Of a DNA stretch of 64,000 nt, positions 53,132-61,958 are shown piece after piece. Every line of letters begins with the position of its first letter. Within the stretch, counting starts at the first letter, position 1. The stretch is taken from NCBI GenBank assembly GCA_947626395.1, contig CANQRU010000008.1, positions 24,296 to 88,295 on the forward strand. Reading direction: 5' to 3'. Origin of the DNA: an uncultured Lachnospiraceae bacterium (GTDB lineage: Bacteria; Bacillota; Clostridia; Lachnospirales; Lachnospiraceae). A program made the position numbers and the translations under genes. The notes below the pieces were generated by a model that had not been told where the DNA came from, ran no database searches, and saw only the letters and a list, made by a program, of their open reading frames with translations.

Positions 53132-53611
53132 TTACTGCGCCATATCCGCGCCGAACACAGGCATACGCGTATCGATGACATATTCGGTGCTGTTGAAAAC
53201 ATAATAGGACAGGACATTGCGTCCGAAAGCGTCCAGCTCCATACGGAGAGTCTGGCCGTTCTCCAGCGGTACATCGCAGTGAACCGAGCCGTCTTCCGTT
53301 ACGGATATGGCGTAGCCTTCCGGAAGCGCCTGCGCCGCTGTCAGCGCGGCCGTCAGCGCTGCGTCCTGCGAAACGGATGCCGCTGCGCCTGCGGCGTTAT
53401 CCGCGTCTCCAAGCGCTTTCTGATAATCACGGATAAATGTCTGCGCCTGCGCGTCTGCCGCGTAGTAGATCCGAACCGCGTCTGCGTGACGTTCTGAGAA
53501 AGACAGGGCGGTCCTGGCGTCACTTAAGCTCAGCAGGCTGAACACAGCGAGGCACAGGATCAGAAAGATCAGTACGATCGAGGAGATGCCGATACTGATG
53601 CGGTTCTTCAT
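53132..53611 (-). CDS. Single-pass membrane protein of the pilus-like operon, 159 aa
   Basis: N-terminal basic tail and helix (ISIGISSIVLIFLILCLAVFSLLSLS) followed by an extracytoplasmic domain of about 120 residues. The topology is pilin-like, but the helix lacks the conserved Glu+5, and no prepilin cleavage motif is seen. It overlaps the upstream gene by four bases. Family unknown. Confidence 0.75.
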   Translation of the reverse strand: MKNRISIGISSIVLIFLILCLAVFSLLSLSDARTALSFSERHADAVRIYYAADAQAQTFIRDYQKALGDADNAAGAAASVSQDAALTAALTAAQALPEGYAISVTEDGSVHCDVPLENGQTLRMELDAFGRNVLSYYVFNSTEYVIDTRMPVFGADMAQ

Positions 53612-54036
53612 AACGGCCTCCTTTCTGCTGCCGCCCGTGCGCCGTTCAGCGTACAGAGGACCTCGCCGTCCCGCGTATCCGTCGCTTCCACGACAACGGA
53701 GAGAAGCCCGTCCGCCGCGTCAAAGGTAACTTTCAGAGTATAGGTATCTGTGGAAAAAGCGGTCCCGATGCGTTCCGCTTCTGCCGCAAAGCCGTTTTCT
53801 CCGCCGGCGACAGCGTCAAAGCCGGCTTCGCTGACGGCATCGTCAAACGCCGCATAGATCTCTTCTATGGCGTTGGAGGCCGCCAGAGTGGCCTTGTTCA
53901 GCGTCTCCGCCTTACGGCTCATCTGTTCCGCTTTGGCAAAGGCCAGTACAAAGATGCAGGCGCAGATCAGGAAAAACGCGCATACCCACATCATTTCCAT
54001 CAGGAATGCGTAAGAAGGACGTTCCCGCTTCTTCAT
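53608..54036 (-). CDS. Single-pass membrane protein of the pilus-like operon, 142 aa
   Basis: Short basic tail (MKKRERPSYAF), a helix (MEMMWVCAFFLICACIFVLAFA), a helical linker (KAETLNKATLAASNAIEEIY) and a small beta domain. It resembles TadE-like or minor-pilin proteins in shape only. Overlaps both neighbours by four bases. Confidence 0.75.
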   Translation of the reverse strand: MKKRERPSYAFLMEMMWVCAFFLICACIFVLAFAKAEQMSRKAETLNKATLAASNAIEEIYAAFDDAVSEAGFDAVAGGENGFAAEAERIGTAFSTDTYTLKVTFDAADGLLSVVVEATDTRDGEVLCTLNGARAAAERRPL

Positions 54037-54548
54037 GACGCGCCTCCTTCCCGGCGGCTTCGCAGAAGAAGCCTCGCCCTGTTGTCGTCGCCCAGGGAGA
54101 TCGTCAGGATGCGGTCCCCGCCGGAAAGCTCTTCAATGGAGAAAGCGAGAGCCTGGCAGTCCATGATATCCAGACCGTCGTCCACGCTTAAGCCGCTGTC
54201 GGTCCGGGAGAACAGCTCCTTCAGCTTCAGCTGGCCGCCGCTCTCATAGATCCAGGTCTCATAATCGGTATCGCCGTAATGGGAGAGCATAACTAACACA
54301 GAACAGCCGTCGATGTCGCGGACCTCGATGGCGTTCTGTTTATCGCTCTGGCGGATCTTATTCGTGATATAGGCAAGCGCCGTGTCGGTCTCGAAGGAGG
54401 CGTTATCTCTTCCGCGGATATTCTCATAGACACGGCTGCCGATCAGGATCGTAAATATGGTACAGATCAGAAATACAAAAAACAGCAGGGCCGGGAACAG
54501 CTGCTCGGCTCCCTGGGAGGGCCTTTTGGATGCCTTTGGATTCGCCAT
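54033..54548 (-). CDS. DUF4860-like membrane protein
   Basis: 171 residues from the ATG at 54548 (the track start at 54608 lies in the upstream gene). Helix LFPALLFFVFLICTIFTILIGS, then an extracytoplasmic domain with ALAYITNKIRQSDK and a sheet-rich end (DRILTISLGDDNRARLLLRS). This is similar to the DUF4860 family and to ComGF-type minor pseudopilins in outline. Translationally coupled on both sides. Confidence 0.7.
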   Translation of the reverse strand: MANPKASKRPSQGAEQLFPALLFFVFLICTIFTILIGSRVYENIRGRDNASFETDTALAYITNKIRQSDKQNAIEVRDIDGCSVLVMLSHYGDTDYETWIYESGGQLKLKELFSRTDSGLSVDDGLDIMDCQALAFSIEELSGGDRILTISLGDDNRARLLLRSRREGGAS

Positions 54549-54886
54549 CACTCTTCCTCCTCTTCCACCGGGATTATCGTGATGTCCGGCATGATGTTGC
54601 TGGCCCATCCGCTGTAGAACACATTATAGGCCTTACGGTCAATGGAAATACCGTAATGTTCTTCCAGATATTCCACGCTGGGCGGGTACCGCCCTTCAAT
54701 GGCATAACACTGAACAGAAGCGCGTTTTACTGCCTCTGTCAGTGCGTTCAGATTCTCCTCTTTCGTCCGCTCGGCCACGCTGCCGGTGCCTGCCGTAAAC
54801 AGATAGAGGCAGGCTGCGATAAGGATTGCGGAAGCCGCAAGACCGATGATGGGGAATTTCTTTTTCTGCCGAACTACATGTATCAT
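54548..54886 (-). CDS. Pilin-like small membrane protein, 112 aa
   Basis: N-terminal basic segment (RQKKKFP), a helix (IIGLAASAILIAACLYLFTA), then a helix and the segment YAIEGRYPPSVEYLEEHYGI, which recalls the GxYP motif of type II secretion pseudopilins. No Glu+5 and no clear prepilin site. Follows the GspF gene by 13 bp. Confidence 0.72.
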   Translation of the reverse strand: MIHVVRQKKKFPIIGLAASAILIAACLYLFTAGTGSVAERTKEENLNALTEAVKRASVQCYAIEGRYPPSVEYLEEHYGISIDRKAYNVFYSGWASNIMPDITIIPVEEEEE

Positions 54887-54899
54887 AGACTGAGCCCCC

Positions 54900-55949
54900 T
54901 TAACCGATCGCGGACAGGATGCCGGCTAACGGAAGCATGACGGACAGAAGCACCAGACCGACGGCTACGGCCAGGATCGTGACGATAGCCGGCTCCAGGC
55001 GGGCTACCATGGAATCCAGGGCATCTTCCGTCTTCTGGTCGTAATCATCGGCCAGCTTGCGCAGGATGGATTCCAGCTGGCCGGCGCGGCTGGCCACACG
55101 CAGAAGCTGCAGGTCGAAGCCGGAGAACAGTTCCGCGTCTTTCACCGCGTCGTAGAAACTGCTGCCCTGAAGGACCAGTTCGTTGGTCTTCTTGATAGCG
55201 GCGGATATCTGCGGATGATCCGCCAGCTTCTCCGCCATGTTCATGCCTTCTTCCAGCCGCAGACCGCAGCGCAGCGTCACGGAAATGGTGCTGCAGAAAC
55301 GGCGCAGGGCAGACATCCGGCTGATATTCGAATGGGAACTGATGAAATTCATGACGGCCGTGGCGAACGCCGGCTGTTTGCCGCTGCTGCTTAAGAGGCG
55401 GACGATGACAATGGCCGCCGCCAGGACGACGATGACAACCAGGGCGACGCCGCTTAAGATGCCGCCGATATGGATAGCGGCCTGGGCTACCGGCGGGATC
55501 GCCGCTCCAAGCTGCTCATAGACGCCGGAAAAGATCGGCATGATCCTTGTAAACAGGATAAATAAAATCACAAGAAGCATGAACACCATCATGGCGGGAT
55601 AGGTGAGGGCCCTGCGCAGGCTCTCCGCCAGTCTGGTTTCACGCTCGTAGTAATCGGAGAGTCCCTCCAGGGTCACGTCCAGCGTACCGGTGCGTTCGCC
55701 CAGAACGATCATCTCCACCATATAAGGCGGGAAGCAGTCGGCTTCCGTGACCGCCTGACTGAAAGAGCCTCCCATCCGGATCTTGTCGGACATACCGGTC
55801 AGGAGCTTCTTCTCATTCTCATCGGCGGCGTCCTCTGCCATGACCGCCAGTCCCTCGTAGATCGGGACGGCGGACTTGAACAGCAGTGAGATCTGCATAC
55901 AGAAACCGGCCAGGGCCAGTCCCTTAAACGGTGATTTTGTCTTCGCCAT
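54900..55949 (-). CDS. Type II secretion/type IV pilus inner-membrane protein GspF/PilC
   Basis: 349 residues with two T2SSF domains: first repeat GLAVMAEDAADENEKKLLTGMSDKI... with the GERTGTL turn, second repeat SMNMAEKLADHP-like with ASRAGQLESIL, and three membrane helices. It is the platform that the motor ATPase turns. Length slightly under the typical 400. Confidence 0.92.
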   Translation of the reverse strand: MAKTKSPFKGLALAGFCMQISLLFKSAVPIYEGLAVMAEDAADENEKKLLTGMSDKIRMGGSFSQAVTEADCFPPYMVEMIVLGERTGTLDVTLEGLSDYYERETRLAESLRRALTYPAMMVFMLLVILFILFTRIMPIFSGVYEQLGAAIPPVAQAAIHIGGILSGVALVVIVVLAAAIVIVRLLSSSGKQPAFATAVMNFISSHSNISRMSALRRFCSTISVTLRCGLRLEEGMNMAEKLADHPQISAAIKKTNELVLQGSSFYDAVKDAELFSGFDLQLLRVASRAGQLESILRKLADDYDQKTEDALDSMVARLEPAIVTILAVAVGLVLLSVMLPLAGILSAIG

Positions 55950-55969
55950 GATGATAACCTCCGTTTGTC

Positions 55970-56857
55970 TTAGTAAGTAAACTTCGCGGAGTAATTGACG
56001 GAGTTCTTGATATGCTCGATCATGGCCGGATTGCCCTTGCCGGTGGAGGCGAAGGTCGGATCCATGAAGCGCCAGTCGTTGCCGTTGAAGAAGATAACGT
56101 TGTCGATCCAGCCCTGGGCGTCTGTGTAGACGCTGACCCAGGCGTGATACTGACCGCCGGTATAGCCGATGACCAGCTTGGACGGAATATCCTGCAGCCG
56201 CAGCATGGCGACCATCATGGACGCGTAATCGAAGCAGATACCGTTGCGGGTCGCCAGCGTGCTGTCGATATTGGGCAGATAACCGCTCTGGACGGTAGCC
56301 GCCTTATTATAATCGTAGGACAGGGTGTTCACCGCGTAATTGTACACGGCGGCAACCTTCTGGAGAGGATCCGTAATGCCGGCGCATACGGCGTCGGACA
56401 CGCCGACCACGGCGGACATGGCGTTGTAGTTGCAGAACTGGTTCGGATACAGGAACGGCAGCTTGTCGTTGGAAAGCGTGACGTTGATCGTCTGGTTCAC
56501 CGCCTGTGCGTACATGGTTCCTTCTACCTGCTCAAAGATCGCGACGGTATATGCGCCGTTGCCTTCGGTCAGCGGGAATGTCTCATACGCTCCGGAGACG
56601 TTCAGATCATAGGTATACTGGATACTCTTGGTAATGCGGACCTTGATCCTCCTGGCGCTGCCGGTATATTTGATCATAATATAGCCGTCTGAGGTATGGG
56701 ATGCGTCGATCACGGCGACTCCGTTGCCGTAGGTAACGCTTCCGTCTGCCGACGGAGTCCGTATGACTGCCGCCTGGGCGGTGGAAACCGGCGTCATCGC
56801 GCCAAGCATGAATGCGAGAGCAAGAGCAGCCGCACGGCGAAAGGTTGATTTCTTCAT
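55970..56857 (-). CDS. Secreted transglutaminase-like domain protein
   Basis: 295 residues with a signal peptide (AAALALAFMLGAMTPVSTAQA). Transglutaminase-like core at about 170-270: catalytic Cys in RNGICFDYASMMVAML, His in GGQYHAWVSVY, Asp in NDWRFMDPTF. The N-terminal half is beta-rich (YIMIKYTGSARRIKVRI). Probably a peptidase or cross-linking enzyme at the cell surface. First gene of the GspF-PilT operon, 20 bp upstream of gspF, so it may process or anchor the pilus-like structure. Confidence 0.88.
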   Translation of the reverse strand: MKKSTFRRAAALALAFMLGAMTPVSTAQAAVIRTPSADGSVTYGNGVAVIDASHTSDGYIMIKYTGSARRIKVRITKSIQYTYDLNVSGAYETFPLTEGNGAYTVAIFEQVEGTMYAQAVNQTINVTLSNDKLPFLYPNQFCNYNAMSAVVGVSDAVCAGITDPLQKVAAVYNYAVNTLSYDYNKAATVQSGYLPNIDSTLATRNGICFDYASMMVAMLRLQDIPSKLVIGYTGGQYHAWVSVYTDAQGWIDNVIFFNGNDWRFMDPTFASTGKGNPAMIEHIKNSVNYSAKFTY

Positions 56858-56937
56858 GATCTTTCAAGTCCTTTCCTGGGAAGTATTATATTACTGTCAG
56901 ATGTCCGGGAGGGACATCGTCTCTTCTGTTAACCTAT

Positions 56938-56966
56938 ATTATACAAAAAGTGGTAATAAATTACAA
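56938..56966 (-). promoter_or_regulatory. Promoter of the pilus-like operon
   Basis: On the minus strand, TTGTAA and TATAAT are separated by 17 bp. The leader contains a GATGTCC / GGACATC hairpin (about 56900-56917). The rest of the 56858-57151 gap is AT-rich and holds no gene. Confidence 0.65.
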
Positions 56967-57151
56967 GAACTAAACTATGAAGATTTATAACAACCAGTTT
57001 ACGATGATTAAATTTTTTTAACATTGGCGTCGGACGGTTATGGAAGTACTGGAAATCCTTCCAGACGTTCCCTATGGAATTCCCAGAGTCTGTATGATAC
57101 GATAATTTTGTAACAGAAATGTAAAAAACATGTAACACAGGAGGAAAGTAG

Positions 57152-58267
57152 ATGAAAAGGATTATTTTTTATGCGGCGGCAGTGGGAATTTTCGTATCGA
57201 GCGTGTTGGCGAAGCCGGCCCGCGGAGCAGGATGGACGGCCGGATGTCCGGACTGGAGCCGGATGTGCGGGAATGCCGGGAGTGTCTGTGAGGCGGATGC
57301 CGTCCCGGGAATCGCAGGGAATGAGCAGGGAGTGGAGTGGTTCCCGGGGCAGGGCCCGGAAATGAGCCAGGCGCCGGAAGTACAGGAGCCGCTGGCACAG
57401 GATCAAGGGGCGGAGTGGTTCCCGGGCCAGGGCCCGGAAATGAGCCAGACGCCGGAGGCACAGGAACCGCCTGCGCAGGATCAGGGAACAGAGTGGTTCC
57501 CGGGCCAGGTTCCCGGAATGAATCAGACGCCGGAAGTGCAGGAGCCGCCGGCGCAGGAACAGGGAACGGAGTGGTTTCCGGGCCAGGTTCCCGGAATGAG
57601 CCAGACGCCGGAAGTGCAGGAGCCGGATATGCAGAATCCGTGGACAGACTGGTTCTCCGGTCAGAATCCGTGGACAGACTGGTTCCCGTGGCTGAACGGC
57701 CAGAGTGGGAATTCCTGGCAGCAGGGCGGCAGTCAGAATGGTTTCTGGTGGTGGAATGGTTCAGGGCAGGAAAATAACGGCGGTTCTCAGTCCGGCGGAA
57801 CACCGGGCGGCAGCTCAGGCGGCGCTCAGTCCGGCGGCGTGCCGCAGACGCCGGGAACAGGCGCAGGCGGCCAGTCCGGGGACAGCGGGACGATGGCTTC
57901 CTATATTACCCGCATTGTAGAGCTGGTCAATGTTCAGCGCGCCGCGGCGGGTCTCTCTCCGGTGACGGCTTCCGCGGTGCTTTCCGCGGCGGCAGACGTG
58001 CGCGCGCAGGAGATCGTGGGGAATTTCTCCCATTATCGCCCGAACGGAACCTATTTTAACACAGTTCTTGATCAGCGCGGCATCTCCTATAACGGCGCCG
58101 GCGAGAACATCGCTTACGGCTATGACACGCCGGAGCGGGTCATGACGGAATGGATGAACAGCGCCAGCCACCGCGCGAACATTCTGGACAGCCGCTACAC
58201 AAAGCTGGGTGTCGGATATTATGAGCAGGGAGGCGTGAAATACTGGACACAGATGTTTACATATTAA
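57152..58267 (+). CDS. Secreted repeat protein with C-terminal CAP domain
   Basis: 371 residues. Signal peptide (IIFYAAAVGIFVSSVLA), a short Cys-containing segment, four near-identical 26-residue repeats (EWFPGQGPEMSQTPE core), two NPWTDWF motifs, a Gly/Ser/Gln-rich linker, then a CAP/SCP domain from about 250 (IVELVNVQRAAAGLSPV, FSHYRPNG, GENIAYGY, SHRANILD). Bacterial CAP proteins are secreted and often bind the cell wall; activity unknown. AGGAGG supports the start. Transcribed divergently from the pilus-like operon. Confidence 0.9.
   Translation: MKRIIFYAAAVGIFVSSVLAKPARGAGWTAGCPDWSRMCGNAGSVCEADAVPGIAGNEQGVEWFPGQGPEMSQAPEVQEPLAQDQGAEWFPGQGPEMSQTPEAQEPPAQDQGTEWFPGQVPGMNQTPEVQEPPAQEQGTEWFPGQVPGMSQTPEVQEPDMQNPWTDWFSGQNPWTDWFPWLNGQSGNSWQQGGSQNGFWWWNGSGQENNGGSQSGGTPGGSSGGAQSGGVPQTPGTGAGGQSGDSGTMASYITRIVELVNVQRAAAGLSPVTASAVLSAAADVRAQEIVGNFSHYRPNGTYFNTVLDQRGISYNGAGENIAYGYDTPERVMTEWMNSASHRANILDSRYTKLGVGYYEQGGVKYWTQMFTY
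57329..57628 (+). repeat. 78-bp coding tandem repeats in the CAP protein
   Basis: Four units of 78 bp (the last shortened) encode 26-residue Pro/Gln/Glu-rich blocks. The copies pair off: units 1-2 share GQGPEMSQ, and units 3-4 share GQVPGM, which suggests expansion by duplication. The number of units is likely to vary between strains. Confidence 0.85.
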
Positions 58268-58488
58268 GAATTGTCAGTTATCTTGTATAGATTTTCATTT
58301 ATATAGTCTCTGTACACAAACGGAAAACTATGCTATACTGTCCACACAGGTGTCTCATGTATTTTTGTCCGGACGAACGGCCCGCCGTGTCAGAAGATGC
58401 CTGCGGGCGGGTTTGACGCCTGTTTCGGCACGCGTTTCCCGCCGCCCGGACGAAAATATTCATAACGTGAAAATGGGCAGGGCGCATA

Positions 58489-59475
58489 ATGAGCAGTACG
58501 TACATTGTGTTCGACCTGGAATGGAACCAGAGTCCGGGCGGAAAAGAGAATTCCATAGAGCATTTCCCCTTTGAGATCATTGAAATAGGCGCGGTGAAGC
58601 TTGACGGGCAGCTGCGGATCGTTTCGGAATACCACCAGCTGGTGACGCCGCAGGTTTATACCCAGCTGCACTATCGGATCATTCAGGTCACGCATCTTCG
58701 GATGAAGGATCTGATAAGCTGCGGCAGCTATTTTCCGGATGCGGTGAAGGATTTCTTTGAATGGTGCGGCGAAGACGCCGTATTCTGTACCTGGGGATCC
58801 ATGGATCTGGTGGAACTGCAGCGGAATATGGATTACTACGGGCTGGAGAATCCGTTTGAGTTCCCGCTGTGCTACTATGACGTGCAGAAGCTGTACGCGC
58901 TCCAGCTGGGCGAAAGCAGCGAAAAGCTGTCTTTGGACCGGGCGGTCGAAGAGCTCGGGCTGGAAGAGGAGCGGCCGTTCCACCGCGCGCTGGACGACGC
59001 TTATTATACCGGTAAGGTGATGCAGGCGCTGGATTTCGGGACGCTTAAGGATTACCTGTCGGTGGATTATTACCGGCTGCCGCAGAGCGCGGAAGAGGAG
59101 ATCCGGCTGGTATTTCCGACGTATCTGAAGTATGTCTCGCGGGAGTTTCCGTCGCGTGACGACGCGCTGGCGGATAAGAATGTGACCGATATGGTCTGCC
59201 GGGAATGCCGGCGGATGCTGCGGAAGAAGTTTCAGTGGTTCGCGGTCAATTCCAGGCAGTACCTCTGTCTGGCGGTCTGCCCGGAGCATGGGTATGTGCG
59301 CGGTAAGATCCGGATCCGGAAGAAGGAAAAGGACGATGACAGCGTCTATGTGGTGAAGACCATGAAACTGGTAAATGAAGCCGCCGCGCAGGAGGTATTT
59401 GAGAAACGCGAGGAACACCGGCAGAAGAAGCGTGAACACAGCCGGGAGCGGCGGAAGGCGGCGAAGAAATCGTGA
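58489..59475 (+). CDS. DEDDh 3'-5' exonuclease (RNase T/KapD-like)
   Basis: 328 residues. Exo I motif YIVFDLEWNQ (Asp 9, Glu 11), Exo II region CTWGSMDL, Exo III FHRALDDAYYTG (His and Asp). The C-terminal third carries CREC and LCLAVC, a possible four-Cys zinc site, followed by a very basic tail (KKREHSRERRKAAKK) suited to nucleic-acid binding. A DNA or RNA exonuclease; not the polymerase III epsilon subunit by context. No strong ribosome binding site upstream. Confidence 0.87.
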   Translation: MSSTYIVFDLEWNQSPGGKENSIEHFPFEIIEIGAVKLDGQLRIVSEYHQLVTPQVYTQLHYRIIQVTHLRMKDLISCGSYFPDAVKDFFEWCGEDAVFCTWGSMDLVELQRNMDYYGLENPFEFPLCYYDVQKLYALQLGESSEKLSLDRAVEELGLEEERPFHRALDDAYYTGKVMQALDFGTLKDYLSVDYYRLPQSAEEEIRLVFPTYLKYVSREFPSRDDALADKNVTDMVCRECRRMLRKKFQWFAVNSRQYLCLAVCPEHGYVRGKIRIRKKEKDDDSVYVVKTMKLVNEAAAQEVFEKREEHRQKKREHSRERRKAAKKS

Positions 59476-59500
59476 AAGCGGCGGAATTCCGCCGCTTTTC
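59474..59500. terminator. Bidirectional terminator between exonuclease and dacA-like gene
   Basis: AAAGCGGCGG-AATT-CCGCCGCTTT is a perfect 10-bp stem with T-rich flank on the plus strand and A-rich flank that serves the minus strand. Confidence 0.85.
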
Positions 59501-59526
59501 TATGAGGTCAGTATACATAAGACATT

Positions 59527-61032
59527 CTATAGGAAAGGATCTCCCGGCCGTTTCGGCCGCTTCCCGCGGGAACGTTTCCTGGCGGTATAGTAATTCCGCC
59601 GCCGTTCCATTTCCAGATCGATATCCACTGCAGATACGCCGTCGCCCATGCGCGCCATGCGCTTCTGCCGTCTGCGCATGCGGGCTTCCGCTTCCTTTTT
59701 CTCCTGATAGGAACGGACCGCCACGAAGACCGCGAACACCGCGCCGAGGATGGCGAGAATACCAAGCGCGATAAAGACGACCGGAGGGATATAGAAAGGA
59801 GCCCGCTCCGGCTGCTCGGCTGCCGTGGACTGCTCGGCGTCGCTTTCGGCCTGGAGCGTGATATCGCGGATCTCTTCCAGCATGGAAGCGGGAATGGAAA
59901 TGTCGTCTCCGCCGACCGTATTCATGGTCAGATAGGCGCATCCCAGCGTCCGGTCGCCCCACTTGTAGTCAACGCGGGCGATGGCGCCGGACGGCGCGTT
60001 CTCCGACAGATCGTAGGTCAGGTAGGACGTTACGGAAGAAGGGTCACCGGATTTGGGCAGCGTCAGCGCCCCGGCCGGGTCAAGCTGCAGACCGGACAGT
60101 TCCGCCGCGGGAAGTCCCGCGATGACCATATCATTTTCCACCGCGGTATAGGATGAATCAAAATCCGCCGCCCTGACCGTCTGGAAATTCTGGAAACCGA
60201 AATCCAGAAGAGCCTTTGTATCCCGGTAGTGGGACTGGTGGCCGTTCAGAACGACGGCGACCAGACGCATGCCGTCCCTCTCCGCGAAGGTGACAAGGGT
60301 ATTGCCGGCCAGGGATGTATAGCCGGTCTTGCCGCCCAGACAGCCGCTGTAATATTCCGGCATATTTTTCTTAAGCATCTTGTGGCCCGGATAGATACGG
60401 ACGCCCTCCGGATTCCGCTTTGTGACCGGCAGATCGTAATAGAGCGTAGAGTCGATCTTCATGAAGGTCTCATTCTGCAGCGCCGCCTGGCCGATCAGGG
60501 CCATGTCGTGGGCGGAGGTATAATGCTGCTCGTTATTCAGCCCGCTGGGATTGGCAAAATGGGAATCCACGCAGCCCAGGGATCTGGCCTTTTCATTCAT
60601 CATTACCGCGAAATCATCGATGCTTCCGGCCACATGTTCGGCCAGCGCGTTGGCGGCCTCGTTGGCGGACTTTAAAAGCAGGGCGTAGAGACAGTCGCGC
60701 ACGCTTAACGTATCGCCTTCATCCAGTCCGGCGCTGGTGCTTCCGGCCTCGACATTATAGACCGCGTTGTGGGAGAATGTGACCGTCTCGTCCAGACTGC
60801 AGTTTTCCAGCACGATAAGAGCCGTCAGGATCTTGGTGATACTGGCGGGGAAATAGGCGTTATGGATGTTCTTGCCGTAGAGGATCGCGCCGGTGGCGGC
60901 ATCGATAACGATGCCCCCTTCCGCTTCGATACTCACATTTTCCGGCCACTCTCCCGCCGCGCGGGATTCCCGCACCGGCAGCAGACCCAGCGTCAGGACA
61001 AGGCACAGAAGAACGGAAATGATTCTCTTCAT
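59527..61032 (-). CDS. dacA: D-alanyl-D-alanine carboxypeptidase (DacA/PBP5 type)
   Basis: 501 residues. Signal peptide ending SRAA, SxxK motif ASITKILTAL (Ser about 64), SxN motif LKSANEAAN, KTG motif GGKTGYTS. The family C-terminal beta domain follows, then a true membrane helix (VVFIALGILAILGAVFAVFVAV) and a basic cytoplasmic tail rather than the usual amphipathic anchor. It trims the terminal D-Ala of peptidoglycan stem peptides. Followed downstream by a two-way terminator. Confidence 0.93.
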   Translation of the reverse strand: MKRIISVLLCLVLTLGLLPVRESRAAGEWPENVSIEAEGGIVIDAATGAILYGKNIHNAYFPASITKILTALIVLENCSLDETVTFSHNAVYNVEAGSTSAGLDEGDTLSVRDCLYALLLKSANEAANALAEHVAGSIDDFAVMMNEKARSLGCVDSHFANPSGLNNEQHYTSAHDMALIGQAALQNETFMKIDSTLYYDLPVTKRNPEGVRIYPGHKMLKKNMPEYYSGCLGGKTGYTSLAGNTLVTFAERDGMRLVAVVLNGHQSHYRDTKALLDFGFQNFQTVRAADFDSSYTAVENDMVIAGLPAAELSGLQLDPAGALTLPKSGDPSSVTSYLTYDLSENAPSGAIARVDYKWGDRTLGCAYLTMNTVGGDDISIPASMLEEIRDITLQAESDAEQSTAAEQPERAPFYIPPVVFIALGILAILGAVFAVFVAVRSYQEKKEAEARMRRRQKRMARMGDGVSAVDIDLEMERRRNYYTARKRSRGKRPKRPGDPFL

Positions 61033-61086
61033 AAATGATAAGCTGATCCTTTCTCGCTATGCAAAGCGGGCGATGCCGCAGTTATA

Positions 61087-61785
61087 TTATGGTTTCTGCT
61101 TTTTACGGCGTCCGGCCAGAACGATCCCGAGGCATACCAGGAAGACGGCCGCCACGGATATTCCATAGGTTATGGCGATCCGCGCCGCGGTATCCATGAA
61201 GAACGGCTCCGGTACGATGTTGATCAGCAGATCGGTCCGGGGATCCAGGATCCACAGGTCATTATCAAAGAAGATATGGTGGAAGATAATAAAATACTTT
61301 GAAAAATCCGAGAAAATAACCGCCGCCAGGATGCAGACAAAGGCAAAGAACAGTCCGGTTCCCGCACAGACGGCTCTCGGAAGCACATGGCGCAGATCGG
61401 CCTTCGTCAGGGCCATGACAGCCAGGCAGACCACAATGGCCGCGACACACAGGAGGCGAAGGCGCAGTCCGCCGATGAAGAGGCCGCGCACATCTTCCAT
61501 ATGCGCGATCTCCCGGTCATTGAAGAATTCCCGCGGCTGGCCGTTCACGACCGTCGGTACGTGCAGGTCATCGCGCCGGCCGCGCAGATAGGCCATCATC
61601 TCATCGGTCACTTCCAGCAGATCGTCCATCTCCATCTGTACGGCGGCCGTGACATTGTATTTGGCGTATTCTTTTTCATAGTAGCCCGGCGTCCAGTAGG
61701 CGACAGCTTCCACGGAGGTGAGCAGAAGAGCGATCATCAGGCAGAAGGTCAGCAGAACGCCCAGGGCATAATGGAGATATTTCAT
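61087..61785 (-). CDS. TIGR01906 family membrane protein (DUF1461)
   Basis: 232 residues, four membrane helices with a large extracytoplasmic loop after the first (SVEAVAYWTPGYYEKEYAKYNV, and FNDREIAHMEDVRGLF). This pattern is the TIGR01906/DUF1461 integral membrane family of Firmicutes; function unknown. It lies 54 bp upstream of the dacA-like gene and is probably co-transcribed with it. Confidence 0.85.
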   Translation of the reverse strand: MKYLHYALGVLLTFCLMIALLLTSVEAVAYWTPGYYEKEYAKYNVTAAVQMEMDDLLEVTDEMMAYLRGRRDDLHVPTVVNGQPREFFNDREIAHMEDVRGLFIGGLRLRLLCVAAIVVCLAVMALTKADLRHVLPRAVCAGTGLFFAFVCILAAVIFSDFSKYFIIFHHIFFDNDLWILDPRTDLLINIVPEPFFMDTAARIAITYGISVAAVFLVCLGIVLAGRRKKQKP

Positions 61786-61919
61786 GATTTTTCACCGGTC
61801 CTGTTATAAAAACTACTTTTCAGTATAGTGGAAAACGGCCTGTTTGTCAATGTTTGCGGGATCCCCCGCCTCCGCGCTCCTCCGCCTCCGCGCGGGGGAG
61901 TATGGGATTACTGTATCAA

Positions 61920-61943
61920 AAAGGCCGCGCGGGCGCGGCCTTT
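61920..61943 (-). terminator. Terminator of the DUF4145-SH3 gene
   Basis: AAAGGCCGCG-CGGG-CGCGGCCTTT is a perfect 10-bp stem with T-rich flank on the minus strand, 16 bp past the stop codon. Confidence 0.85.
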
Positions 61944-61958
61944 CAGGATCCGTTATGG

